A stretch of DNA of 64,000 bases from Flavobacteriales bacterium (GCA_016779935.1 JADHMQ010000001.1:62001-126000), one strand, 5' to 3'; numbered from the stretch's first letter, positions 1-9,101 are shown. Program-made: numbers and translations. Notes: generated from the sequence alone by a model not told the origin.

Positions 1-1
1 A

Positions 2-2188
2 GATTTACTGAAAGTAAAAGTCAGCAGCAATGGCGAAGAACAGATTGTAGAGCTTTTCGGAGATAAAGGTATGGTTAGCAACAAAAATCATTTTCAATTG
101 GGTGGTTTAAACTTCTCGCTGTCTTATGGCTCAATGTATTATCAAACACCGTTTTTTGTTCGTTTAAATGATTTTCAGTTAGAGCGTTACCCTGGCTCTA
201 ATAGTCCTGCATCATTTGCAAGTGAAGTAACTTTGATTGACGGAGAAGAAGAAACGGACCACCGTATTTTTATGAATAATGTTTTGGACTATAAAGGATA
301 TCGCTTTTTTCAAGCCTCCTATGATCAAGATGAATTGGGAACGGTTTTATCAGTAAATCACGATTTTTGGGGAACTTGGATAAGCTATCTTGGATATCTA
401 ATGATGTCAATAGGAATGATTGCTACCATTTTTTCTAAGAAAACTCGCTTTTCCAATCTTAGAAAAAAACTCGATGAACTAAGAACCAAAAGAACTTCTG
501 CCCTGATGGTGTTGCTGTTCTTATCAATGAATTTAACAGCTCAAGACTCTAAAAGTGTTGATTCTCTTATCTTATCTAATCCAATAAGTATAGAACACGC
601 TGATAAATTTGGAATGTTAGTTGTTCAAGATGAGGGTGGACGAATGAAACCATTTGGAACGACTACTTCAGAGATTCTCAGAAAAGTTAGTCGAAAAAGC
701 AACTATAATGGTCTGAATTCTAATCAAGTAGTGCTAGGGATGCTTCAAAACCCTTACTTGTGGCAGTTAGCACCAATGATAAAGGTAAATAATGATGAAT
801 TGAGAGAGAAGTTGGGTTTAGAAGAAAAGTACACTTCTTTCTTATCATTCTTCAGTGATGAAGCTAAATATGTACTTACGAATGACGTGCAAGTAGCATA
901 TGCAAAAAAGCCAGCCGAAAGAAGTAAATATGATAAAGAGGTTATGGCTGTAGATGAAAGAGTCAACATTTCTTACATGGTGTACAATGGTTCATTTTTA
1001 CGCTTCTTTCCAATTCCAGATGACCCTAACAATAAATGGGTTTCACCAGCAATGAGTGAAACTCTATTATTTGGTGACGATTCATTATTTGTGAACTCTA
1101 TTTTACCAATATACTATAGAAGCCTTCAACAAGCTCAAAAGGACGGTGATTATAAAGTAGCAAATAATACCCTTACAGCAATTGGCAACTATCAGAAAAA
1201 GTTTGGAGCAGATGTTTACCCCTCAGACTTGAAATTAAAAACAGAAGTGTTTTACAATAATGCCAAAGTTTTCAATCGCCTGTCTTACTACTATGCCTTA
1301 GTAGGTTTAGTGATGATTTTACTACTTATTCAGCAGATATTAAAAGAGCGTAAATGGAGAAATAGCATTATTCGATTTGCATTGATATTAGTTGGGATTG
1401 GTTTTGCTGCACATACAATTGGTTTAATGGGGCGATGGTTTATTTCTAACCATGCTCCTTGGAGTAATGCGTATGAAAGTGTGATATATATTGCTTGGGC
1501 AACGGTTTTAGCAGGCTTCATATTCGCTAGAAAAAGTTTGATGACCGTAGCAGCAACTGCTATTCTCTCATCGTTACTGTTAATGGTAGCAGCTTTGAAT
1601 TGGCTTGATCCTGAGATCACAAATTTAGTTCCTGTGCTTGATTCATATTGGTTGCTTATTCACGTAGCAATAATTACAGCAAGCTACGGTTTCTTAGCTT
1701 TAGGAGCTTTACTTGGGTTTTTAAACTTGATATTAATGATTATCCAAAATAAGACGAATAAACTAAGAATTAGTAATAGCCTTAAGGAGTTAACATATAT
1801 TAATGAAATGAGTATAACTACTGGTTTGTTTATGCTTTCAATAGGGACATTCTTAGGTGGTGTTTGGGCAAATGAGTCGTGGGGAAGATATTGGGGCTGG
1901 GACCCTAAAGAGACCTGGGCATTAGCTAGTATGCTTATTTATATTTTTGTTTTACACATGCGTTTTGTGCCAAAACTGAAAGGAATGTTCGCCTTTAATT
2001 TTGCATCTATTCTTGCGTACGGCTCTATAATCATGACCTATTTTGGAGTGAACTTCTATTTATCAGGCTTACATTCCTACGCTAAAGGTGACCCAATGCC
2101 CATTCCAACATTTGTTTATTATTCAATAGCTGTAATAGCGATTGTTAGTGTACTAGCACAGTGGAGGCAAAAGCGATTCATAAAATAA
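2..2188 (+). CDS. Fused ResB/CcsA cytochrome c biogenesis protein (5' truncated)
   Basis: System II cytochrome c maturation protein that handles haem and attaches it to apocytochromes on the periplasmic side of the inner membrane. The frame is open to the left window edge, so the start is missing and 728 residues are visible. The first ~145 visible residues look like the end of ResB, closing with a membrane segment (WGTWISYLGYLMM). A periplasmic stretch follows, then a CcsA-type region of several membrane helices. That region has the tryptophan-rich haem motif WGWDPKETWA near visible residue 630 and conserved-looking His residues (SNHAPWSNAYES, LHSYA). ResB/CcsA fusions are common in Bacteroidota. 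The stop codon overlaps the next start by one base (TAATG), so it is probably the first visible gene of an operon with the peroxidase and bshB1. Confidence 0.9.
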   Translation, partial: DLLKVKVSSNGEEQIVELFGDKGMVSNKNHFQLGGLNFSLSYGSMYYQTPFFVRLNDFQLERYPGSNSPASFASEVTLIDGEEETDHRIFMNNVLDYKGYRFFQASYDQDELGTVLSVNHDFWGTWISYLGYLMMSIGMIATIFSKKTRFSNLRKKLDELRTKRTSALMVLLFLSMNLTAQDSKSVDSLILSNPISIEHADKFGMLVVQDEGGRMKPFGTTTSEILRKVSRKSNYNGLNSNQVVLGMLQNPYLWQLAPMIKVNNDELREKLGLEEKYTSFLSFFSDEAKYVLTNDVQVAYAKKPAERSKYDKEVMAVDERVNISYMVYNGSFLRFFPIPDDPNNKWVSPAMSETLLFGDDSLFVNSILPIYYRSLQQAQKDGDYKVANNTLTAIGNYQKKFGADVYPSDLKLKTEVFYNNAKVFNRLSYYYALVGLVMILLLIQQILKERKWRNSIIRFALILVGIGFAAHTIGLMGRWFISNHAPWSNAYESVIYIAWATVLAGFIFARKSLMTVAATAILSSLLLMVAALNWLDPEITNLVPVLDSYWLLIHVAIITASYGFLALGALLGFLNLILMIIQNKTNKLRISNSLKELTYINEMSITTGLFMLSIGTFLGGVWANESWGRYWGWDPKETWALASMLIYIFVLHMRFVPKLKGMFAFNFASILAYGSIIMTYFGVNFYLSGLHSYAKGDPMPIPTFVYYSIAVIAIVSVLAQWRQKRFIK

Positions 2189-2736
2189 TGAAATACTATA
2201 TTGTATTTCTATTTACTTGTTTAACATCTTGTATGAGTAATATTAACAATTCTGATTCATTTTCTATATATGATTTATCAATTAAAACCATTGATGGAAC
2301 GGACTTTGATATGTCTTCATTGAAGGGTAAAAAAGTGATGATAGTAAATGTTGCTTCAATGTGTGGATTAACACCTCAATATGAACAGCTAGAGGAACTG
2401 TATAATGAGTATAAACATCTTAATTTTGAAATTTTAGCTTTTCCCACTTCAAACTTTGCTAATCAAGAATTTAGTGATAATGAACAGATATCTTCCTTTT
2501 GTTCAAGCACTTATTGTGTAAGTTTTACTATTTTTGAAAAAATAACAGTGCTAGGCAAGAATAAACACCCTTTATATCAGTGGCTGACAGAAAAAAGTAA
2601 AAATGGCATGAAAAATATTCCAGTTGTATGGAATTTTCAGAAGTTTACTGTTGATGAAGAAGGGAATTGGGTTGATTACTTTTTGCCTACTACCAGTCCT
2701 AAATCTAAAAAGATAATAAGATGGATAAACAGTTAG
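2188..2736 (+). CDS. Glutathione peroxidase-family thiol peroxidase, predicted lipoprotein
   Basis: Peroxidase of the glutathione peroxidase fold, 182 aa from the ATG that overlaps the upstream stop. A GTG 27 nt further upstream is possible but would sit inside the preceding gene. The N-terminus is a short hydrophobic signal ending in a lipobox-like LTSC, so it is probably membrane-anchored outside the cytoplasm. The peroxidatic Cys is in NVASMCGLTPQYE (C59), a likely resolving Cys is C105, and the Trp-Asn of the active site is in VVWNFQKF (W148, N149). The usual FPCNQF motif reads FPTSNF here, so the catalytic Gln appears to be Asn. With Cys rather than Sec and a second Cys, thioredoxin or a similar thiol is the more likely reductant than glutathione. 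It overlaps bshB1 by 16 nt. Confidence 0.85.
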   Translation: MKYYIVFLFTCLTSCMSNINNSDSFSIYDLSIKTIDGTDFDMSSLKGKKVMIVNVASMCGLTPQYEQLEELYNEYKHLNFEILAFPTSNFANQEFSDNEQISSFCSSTYCVSFTIFEKITVLGKNKHPLYQWLTEKSKNGMKNIPVVWNFQKFTVDEEGNWVDYFLPTTSPKSKKIIRWINS

Positions 2737-3428
2737 ATATTTTAGCTTTTGGTGCACATCCAGACGACGTAGAGTTAAGCTGTAGCGGAACTATTGCCAA
2801 ACACATAGCTCTTGGAAGTAAAGTAGGAATAGTTGACCTGACTAGAGGAGAATTAGGAACTAGAGGTAGTGCCGAAATTCGAGATAAGGAAGCGGCAAAA
2901 GCTGCTCAGTTGCTTGGTGTTGAGATGCGTCACAATATGAACTTTAAAGATGGTTTTTTTCAGAATGATGAAAATCATCAGATGGAGATTATTAAAACTA
3001 TAAGAGAATATCGCCCTCGAATAGTTCTAGCTAATTCTATTAGTGACAGACATCCCGATCATAAAAAAGCTTCTGACTTAGTATCTCATGCTTGTTTTTT
3101 ATCAGGATTACCTAAAATTGAAACCGGTCAGGACGCTTGGCGACCAGAAGTTGTTTATCACTATATTCAATTCGAAGAGCTTGAGCCAGATTTTGTTGTA
3201 GATATAAGTAATTTTATCGACAAAAAAATAGAAGTTGTAAAAGCCTTTAGTTCTCAGTTTTTTGATGCTAAATCTGATGAGCCAGAAACCATTATCTCAT
3301 CCAAAGGGTTTCTTGATAGTGTGCGTTACAGAGCAGCAAATACGGGTCGACTTGCTAGGGTCGATTATGGGGAAGGTTTTACAGTAGAGCGCTTTATTGC
3401 TATTGATAATCTAGACAAGCTAAAGTAA
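2721..3428 (+). CDS. bshB1: Bacillithiol biosynthesis deacetylase BshB1
   Basis: LmbE-like zinc-dependent deacetylase that removes the acetyl group from GlcNAc-malate, the second step of bacillithiol synthesis, in the cytoplasm. The 235-aa length fits the family. The metal-binding motif AHPDD (H13, D15, D16) and the second site HPDH (H111, H114) are intact, as are the BshB1-like segments LTRGELGTRG and VRYRAANTGRLARV. The start overlaps the peroxidase gene by 16 nt, so translation is probably coupled. The bacillithiol ligase gene bshC lies 27 kb away on the same strand; bshA is not in the window. The gene ends 1 nt short of the stop of the convergent secreted-propeller gene, leaving no room for a terminator. 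Confidence 0.93.
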   Translation: MDKQLDILAFGAHPDDVELSCSGTIAKHIALGSKVGIVDLTRGELGTRGSAEIRDKEAAKAAQLLGVEMRHNMNFKDGFFQNDENHQMEIIKTIREYRPRIVLANSISDRHPDHKKASDLVSHACFLSGLPKIETGQDAWRPEVVYHYIQFEELEPDFVVDISNFIDKKIEVVKAFSSQFFDAKSDEPETIISSKGFLDSVRYRAANTGRLARVDYGEGFTVERFIAIDNLDKLK

Positions 3429-3429
3429 A

Positions 3430-6400
3430 TTATTCTTTTACTGTTTTAACATAGAATTGACGGTTAGATTTATCCGTTAATTTCACTACATAAATCCCAT
3501 CTGTCAAATTAGATAAGTCTAATCTTATATTCCCTTGATTCAAAGTGGTTTTTCCGTTATCAATTTGTTGTCCTGCTATTGAATAGAGTGTATAGGAATA
3601 GCTTTGATCTTTTGAGGGTAAGGAGATTTCTAAAATTTCTTGAGTTGGTATAGGAAAGGCTCTAAGTTTTTGAAAATCTGGAGAACTAATTCCAGTAGTG
3701 TTATAGCAAGCTTTAATATCAAATTCTGCAGCTGATGACCATTCATTTCCATTTACCTCTGATAAAGCTACTAATTTTAAATACCTGCCTATTTTTGGAT
3801 TATTAAAAATAAGGGTTTGAGGAGCGCCTGTATTTTCAAATTCAGCTATGGTATCGGCTTCCCCATAATCCAGTGAATTGTCGCTAAAGTAAAGTTCAAA
3901 ATCTTTAATTCTACCATTTTCACCATCTTGCCTAGTCTGATATGTAAATTCATAAATTTTATAGTCTTCACCAAGGTCTATTTCCATTTGATGAGGGTAG
4001 GGGTCAGAGCCTGTACTCCATTTAGTATGCCATATTGTTGAAGGGTCGTTGTCAAAAGCCATAGTAGCATAACCTGGATAATTAACCTCTTCACTATCTA
4101 CGTATTTTAATTCCCAATTTTCTTTTGGTAAAAGTGCAGGGTTATTACAATTACTTACTGAAGGACATTCTTCAGCAAAAATCATATTTTCAATACTCTT
4201 TGAATAGGTTTCACCATTTTTAGTTACGGTTAAGGTAACATCATAACTGCCTATTTCTCCAAGTACTACTTTTGGATTTCTAATATTTTCATATTCAATA
4301 TACACTGGCGATGGTTCAATATTCCATGACCAATTGCAACCTTCATGGTCTATAATCGAATGATCGTTAAGTTGAATAGTATCTAAAAAGCAATTAATGA
4401 CAGGTCTATTTACCCAAGGTTGAATTATAGGTAAAAAGTCAGTGTTGTCTAAGCCGTTTTCCCATATTCCACCTGTTCCTGCTACTCTAATTTTACTATC
4501 TCTGAAAAATGCTAACGCATGATTTATCTTCTTCCCAGCGGGGAAGTCAATTCCATATTGAGACCAATTGTTCTCACCATTTCTTCTTATGTAACAATTA
4601 CCGTCTTGACCACTTAAGCTAGATGTTAAAAGATATACAATATCATTACCTTGCTCATCTGGTTGAACTATCAATGTTTCGCAATAGGGGTTAAGGTTTG
4701 CGGTCCAATCAATCCAACTATCACCACCATCAGTTGATTTGAATACTTTGCCTATATCAGATGACCAAATGCCATTATTTAGACAAGCATATATTGTGTT
4801 AGCGTTGTTTGGAGAGATAGCAAACTGAAGCTTACCTTCCCATGAAGATTGTCCGTTAGATCCATCTGTTAGGCTAGGTTTATGTTGCCAGCTATAGCCA
4901 CCATCTTCTGATTTATATAGCCCTTCATTTACGATGTCTGCATAAATTATATTTGGGTTATTGTAAGATATTTGAAGGTAACGGACTCTTTTTTCAAAGT
5001 CGTGTAATAGCTCAAAGTTTTCTCCCATATCGTTGCTTTTCCAAAAGCCATTTCCTTCACCAAGATAAATAACTTCATAATAATTGGGATGAAATACCAT
5101 ATTGCCTCTTCTACCACCATATTCATCCATATTTGGGTATTTATTAAATGGAAAACGCCCTTCAGGTGAAGATTCAGCAGTTTGTGGTAATATCCATCCA
5201 GCACCTAAATCATTAAATGCTACATGTCTACTTTTCCCTTTTAACACCCAACCTGTTGGCGATTCAGCACCACCCATGTTTATGGATTTTTCTTGATAAA
5301 AGTCAGCTATTGCAGTATTTCCATTGTGGTATCGACCACCTACAACAATATCTTCATTCCAACCTTGGTCGAAGCCCCAAAAGTCAGAGCCTATAAGGTT
5401 ATTGTTTTTTGATTGTGCGTTATTCGTATTAGTGAAATTATCTGATGAAAAAGTTAATCCGCCATCTGTTGCAAGCCAAGCTTTATTATTTTCTAATAGC
5501 ATCATATATTGGGCGTCAGGATGTATGGGGAAGTCTCCTCCGTAACCACCAACTAATGAGAAATTATCGCCTCCATTTGTGGTCTTATATAAGCTTGAGG
5601 TTCCGGCAAACATAATATCTGCATCGTCAGGAGATACTTCAAAAACAAAATCATAAAACCCTTGCCAATTTTCTAGCGGAAAGTCATCGGTCTGTCCAGT
5701 GGCTAGTAATTCCGCGTTTTCTGAGACTAAGTCTATTTTGTATAGAAGGGGAGTTTCTTCACTACTTAGAAGTAGAATAAAAATATTGTCTGGAGAGTCA
5801 TTAGATACTGCTAAAAGTCCACCAGACTCATTTGTAATATTGGGAAAATTTAAAAAAACACTAAAACTTTGTCCTCCATCATTTGATTTCAAGATTTGAA
5901 ATAATCCGTTTTGTGTACTTACGGCATATACTTTTTCTAGTTCATTCGGTTTAAAATGTATGTCATAAGCTTGATATTGCCAAGGGTTTGTCCAATTAAG
6001 TCCGCCATCTAAAGAACGATATATCCCTGATGAACCAGCTGTAATTATATGGTTAGGATTGGAAGTATTTATGATGATTTTATCAGAGTAAAATGAACCG
6101 TCTGAAGGTAGTAAAGGTATCCAGTCTTGTCCTCCATTCGTTGTTTTATGAATTTGTGAATTAGCAGCAACATAGACTATGTTTTCATTTTGAGGATCAA
6201 TGGCTATGGCTGTAATTCCTCCTCCAAAATTATAATTTTGACCTGTTAATGTCCAAGTATTTCCATTGTCAACCGATTTACTGACAAAAGCTGTTTCAGT
6301 ACCACAGTATAAAACAGAATCATTACTTTTAGATACGTCAAAGGAGTAAATGTTAACCTGCCAAGGACAACTTGCCGTAGCTAATTCACTACCACTTTCA

Positions 6401-6804
6401 TTCAGCCAAAAGGTTTCTTTGGGTCCTAAGAAACTCCATTGATTATTTGCTTCTGAATTTTGTTCAATTATTTCGGTGTTGCTATTAGATTGCTTTTTGA
6501 TAAAAATTTCGCCGTTTGGCAATACGTAGGGTAAGGCATTTCTACTCCAAATTTTGTAGTATCTTTCAATAGCTTTGTGTTGGCTTGAGCTTTGTGCCTT
6601 CCATTTCTTGTACTTTTTCTTTACTTCATAGAAATTCAAATTCTCAGTATATAGCATCTTAGCCCAGTCTGGGTAATTTTTATTAAAAGTAGGCTTATAT
6701 GACGGAATGTTCCCTTCAATAAAATCATGTGATTTATACTTTTCTTGTCCAAATAAACAGATGCTAAGTGTTAAAAATATGGAGATTAGAACTTGTTTTT
6801 TCAT
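3430..6804 (-). CDS. Secreted Asp-box propeller protein with discoidin-like domain and T9SS type A sorting domain
   Basis: A 1124-aa exported protein. It has a signal peptide (MKKQVLISIFLTLSICLFGQ) and a long sortilin/BNR-type propeller marked by many Asp-box turns (SVDNGNTWT, TTNGGQDW, SLDGGLNW, SEDGGYSW, STDGGDSW). A PKD-like segment follows near residues 780-870, then an F5/8 type C (discoidin)-like domain near 890-1030 (FDNDPSTIWHTKWS). The last ~75 residues are a T9SS type A sorting domain (FPIPTQEILEISL ... GIYVVKL). It is probably attached to or released from the cell surface, and the discoidin-like part suggests carbohydrate or polymer binding. No catalytic residues are evident. Its start overlaps the copA stop by 4 nt (ATGA), so it is co-transcribed with the copper ATPase. 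Confidence 0.85.
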   Translation of the reverse strand: MKKQVLISIFLTLSICLFGQEKYKSHDFIEGNIPSYKPTFNKNYPDWAKMLYTENLNFYEVKKKYKKWKAQSSSQHKAIERYYKIWSRNALPYVLPNGEIFIKKQSNSNTEIIEQNSEANNQWSFLGPKETFWLNESGSELATASCPWQVNIYSFDVSKSNDSVLYCGTETAFVSKSVDNGNTWTLTGQNYNFGGGITAIAIDPQNENIVYVAANSQIHKTTNGGQDWIPLLPSDGSFYSDKIIINTSNPNHIITAGSSGIYRSLDGGLNWTNPWQYQAYDIHFKPNELEKVYAVSTQNGLFQILKSNDGGQSFSVFLNFPNITNESGGLLAVSNDSPDNIFILLLSSEETPLLYKIDLVSENAELLATGQTDDFPLENWQGFYDFVFEVSPDDADIMFAGTSSLYKTTNGGDNFSLVGGYGGDFPIHPDAQYMMLLENNKAWLATDGGLTFSSDNFTNTNNAQSKNNNLIGSDFWGFDQGWNEDIVVGGRYHNGNTAIADFYQEKSINMGGAESPTGWVLKGKSRHVAFNDLGAGWILPQTAESSPEGRFPFNKYPNMDEYGGRRGNMVFHPNYYEVIYLGEGNGFWKSNDMGENFELLHDFEKRVRYLQISYNNPNIIYADIVNEGLYKSEDGGYSWQHKPSLTDGSNGQSSWEGKLQFAISPNNANTIYACLNNGIWSSDIGKVFKSTDGGDSWIDWTANLNPYCETLIVQPDEQGNDIVYLLTSSLSGQDGNCYIRRNGENNWSQYGIDFPAGKKINHALAFFRDSKIRVAGTGGIWENGLDNTDFLPIIQPWVNRPVINCFLDTIQLNDHSIIDHEGCNWSWNIEPSPVYIEYENIRNPKVVLGEIGSYDVTLTVTKNGETYSKSIENMIFAEECPSVSNCNNPALLPKENWELKYVDSEEVNYPGYATMAFDNDPSTIWHTKWSTGSDPYPHQMEIDLGEDYKIYEFTYQTRQDGENGRIKDFELYFSDNSLDYGEADTIAEFENTGAPQTLIFNNPKIGRYLKLVALSEVNGNEWSSAAEFDIKACYNTTGISSPDFQKLRAFPIPTQEILEISLPSKDQSYSYTLYSIAGQQIDNGKTTLNQGNIRLDLSNLTDGIYVVKLTDKSNRQFYVKTVKE

Positions 6805-8897
6805 TTGAAAATATTTTTTTTCTTAAGTCTCAGTGAGTTTCCAATTACAATAACATCAGAGAATGCCATAAATAATGCTCCCCACATTGGGTTTAAAAAT
6901 CCAAGTGCTGCAATGGGAATGGCTACAATATTGTAAGAGAATGCCCAAAATAGGTTCTGTTTTATGGTTATTAGTGTATGTTGACTAATTCTGTATGCTT
7001 GTTCTATTTGTTTTAAATTAGAGGTGTTTAGCACTACAATTTGTGCCGATTCAATGGCAACTTCAGTACTTCCTCCTAATGATATTCCAACATGTGCTTT
7101 GGCTAGCGCTGGAGCATCATTAATGCCGTCGCCAACCATTGCTGTTAAACCATTTTTATTTAAATACTCAATTTTCTCTAGTTTTTCATGTGGTAGTTGT
7201 TCTCCATAAATGGTGTCAATACCTATAGATTGCCCTAAGTCGATACATTTATGTTTTTTATCTCCACTAAGAATTGTTGTTGTAAGTCCATCATTTTTGA
7301 GGTTTTGTATGGTACTTGAAAGATTTTCCTTTTGTTCATCACTGCATTTAATAGCTGCTAATAATGAGTCATTTTTGAATAAAAACAATTGGTAGTTTTC
7401 ATCGGTATAATTAACGAATTTCCCGCTACCCAATTTATAGTGGTCATTTTTCCATTTGGCTTCAATGCCCATTCCTTTAACTTCTTGTATTTCAGAAATT
7501 TCTAATAGGGAGGCTTCTTTTTCTAATGATTTACTAATGGATTTAGCAATGGGGTGTGAGGAATGTATTTCGAGAGAATAAAGTAGGTTAGTAACAGTGC
7601 TTCTTAGACTTTCTGCACAACTAATTTCATCAATTTTAAATTTTCCATTAGTAAGCGTTCCTGTTTTATCAAAAACAATGTGCTTTATTTTGGCAAATTC
7701 TTCTAGAGTACTACCACCTTTTATAAGTATGCCCATTTTTGCCGCACGACCTAATCCTACCATTACTGCTGTTGGTGTGGCTAATCCCATTGCACAAGGG
7801 CATGAAATAACCAATACAGCTATTGAACGCATAACAGCTTCTGAAATACTAATTTCAAAAACAAAGTGACTAATTGTGAATGTTAAAAGTGAAATAAGAA
7901 GAACTACAGGCACAAAAATACTACTCACTTTATCGCCAAGTCGTTGAATATTTGGCTTATCGTTTTGAGCTTGTTTTACTAGCTTAATAATGTGTGAAAG
8001 GACAGTGTCCTCGCCAACCTTTTGGGCTTTCATTTTGATGTTTCCATCCAAAAGTATAGTGCCACCTATGATATTCTCATTCATACTTTTTAGTATGCTT
8101 TCACTTTCACCAGTAATCATAGATTCATTAAAGTAGCCTTCACCAGAAATGATAATTCCATCTGTTGGGATTTTATCTCCTGAATTAACGAGTAAAATAT
8201 CGTTTGCTTGAATTTCATTAAACGGAATATTCTGTATGGTTCCGTCATTGTTTTCTTTTTTGGCGGTCAGATTTTGTATAGCACTCAACTCTTTAATAGC
8301 TGAGGTAGTCTGTTTAACTGAACGGTGTTCAAGAACATTACCCAACAATACTAGAGTGATAATGGTAGCTGTTGTTTCAAAAAATAGATAGTTATGAGCC
8401 TCAGAAGTTCCATGAAATGCTATTGAACCAACTATGCTGTAAAAAAAAGCTGCAGTTGTTCCCATCATTATAAGCACATCCATATTTGGAACGCCTGTTT
8501 TGATTGAATACCATGCACTTCTTCCGAAGTAATAACATCCAATTAGATAAACGGGTAAGGCAAGAAAGAACTGAATTATTGGGTTTTGAAGGATATGCCC
8601 TTCATTGAGAAACATATGGCTAAATAACGGAATAGTGAGTATTAAGCTTATTGCAAATAGTTTTTCTACTTTGTTATCTGCTTCGCTTTCTCCTTCTTTT
8701 GCTTTGTAGCCAATTGACTCAATTTCATTGATAATTACATTAGTATCATTATGCTCGCTTTCAATAAATCGAGCTTCTGCATTTGGAAAATCAATGATTA
8801 CATCTGTAAAACCTTTACTGTTAAGATGTTTTTCAATACCCTTAGCACAGTTGGCACAAGTCATGCCAGAGATATGTATGTTTTTAGAGTTGCTCAT
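6801..8897 (-). CDS. copA: Copper-translocating P-type ATPase CopA
   Basis: P1B-type ATPase that pumps Cu+ out of the cytoplasm, 698 aa. It has one N-terminal heavy-metal domain with GMTCANC (C14, C17), membrane helices, the actuator loop (MITGESES), the transport-site CPC motif (C366, C368 in SCPCAMGLATPT), the phosphorylated Asp in DKTGTLTNG (D410), the SSHPIAKS motif and GDGINDAPALAKA, all in the usual order. A TTG-N18-TAACTTTG promoter ends 7 nt before the ATG, so the mRNA may be nearly leaderless. The stop overlaps the start of the secreted propeller protein, which is an unusual partner. No copper regulator or chaperone gene is visible nearby. Confidence 0.95.
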   Translation of the reverse strand: MSNSKNIHISGMTCANCAKGIEKHLNSKGFTDVIIDFPNAEARFIESEHNDTNVIINEIESIGYKAKEGESEADNKVEKLFAISLILTIPLFSHMFLNEGHILQNPIIQFFLALPVYLIGCYYFGRSAWYSIKTGVPNMDVLIMMGTTAAFFYSIVGSIAFHGTSEAHNYLFFETTATIITLVLLGNVLEHRSVKQTTSAIKELSAIQNLTAKKENNDGTIQNIPFNEIQANDILLVNSGDKIPTDGIIISGEGYFNESMITGESESILKSMNENIIGGTILLDGNIKMKAQKVGEDTVLSHIIKLVKQAQNDKPNIQRLGDKVSSIFVPVVLLISLLTFTISHFVFEISISEAVMRSIAVLVISCPCAMGLATPTAVMVGLGRAAKMGILIKGGSTLEEFAKIKHIVFDKTGTLTNGKFKIDEISCAESLRSTVTNLLYSLEIHSSHPIAKSISKSLEKEASLLEISEIQEVKGMGIEAKWKNDHYKLGSGKFVNYTDENYQLFLFKNDSLLAAIKCSDEQKENLSSTIQNLKNDGLTTTILSGDKKHKCIDLGQSIGIDTIYGEQLPHEKLEKIEYLNKNGLTAMVGDGINDAPALAKAHVGISLGGSTEVAIESAQIVVLNTSNLKQIEQAYRISQHTLITIKQNLFWAFSYNIVAIPIAALGFLNPMWGALFMAFSDVIVIGNSLRLKKKNIFK

Positions 8898-8904
8898 GGT
8901 TATT

Positions 8905-8933
8905 CAAAGTTAGTTTTTTTGTGTAAAAAACAA
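8905..8933 (-). promoter_or_regulatory. Promoter of copA
   Basis: On the minus strand TTG (8931-8933), an 18-nt spacer and TAACTTTG (8905-8912) match the Bacteroidota -33/-7 consensus. The -7 box ends only 7 nt before the copA ATG, which implies a leader of a few bases at most. Confidence 0.6.
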
Positions 8934-8954
8934 TGCAGTAGTTTACTAAATTTA

Positions 8955-8962
8955 TATATTTG
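8955..8962 (+). promoter_or_regulatory. -7 promoter box of tRNA-His
   Basis: TATATTTG matches the Bacteroidota -7 consensus TAnnTTTG and lies 11 nt before the tRNA body. I see no good TTG at the expected -33 spacing. Confidence 0.5.
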
Positions 8963-8973
8963 CCGTCCCAATG

Positions 8974-9047
8974 GTGGTTGTAGCTCAGTTGGTTAGAGCA
9001 TCGGTTTGTGGTACCGAGGGTCGTGGGTTCGAATCCCATCATCCACC
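8974..9047 (+). tRNA. tRNA-His (anticodon GTG)
   Basis: The cloverleaf folds by eye: D stem GCTC/GAGC, anticodon stem TCGGT/ACCGA around loop TTGTGGT with anticodon GTG, and T arm GTGGG-TTCGAAT-CCCAT. A G at 8973 can supply the extra G-1 typical of tRNA-His, opposite C73 at 9047. The complete CCA end is not encoded (CAT follows). The acceptor stem GTGGTTG/CATCCAC pairs except for a T-T mismatch at the fifth pair, which is unusual. A terminator follows directly. Confidence 0.95.
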
Positions 9048-9050
9048 CAT

Positions 9051-9084
9051 AAAAAAAGGTCTTGTTTTTACAAGACCTTTTTTT
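9051..9084. terminator. Bidirectional terminator between tRNA-His and the thioredoxin-like gene
   Basis: An 8-bp stem AGGTCTTG/CAAGACCT (9057-9064 and 9071-9078) with a 6-nt loop is flanked by A7 on the left and T7 on the right. It can therefore end transcripts from both the tRNA (+) and the convergent operon whose last gene stops at 9102 (-). Confidence 0.85.
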
Positions 9085-9101
9085 GTATCAATACATAATT
9101 C

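Noticed and set aside
1330-1620. Minus-strand open frame opposite the CcsA region
   Set aside because: It is a hydrophobic shadow of a membrane-protein gene, with no start context or family pattern.
4947-5204. Minus-strand open frame within the secreted propeller gene
   Set aside because: It lies inside a well-supported 1124-aa gene in another frame and has no recognisable pattern.
8751-8996. Plus-strand open frame running from copA into tRNA-His
   Set aside because: It is a shadow of the copA coding strand and crosses a promoter and a tRNA gene.
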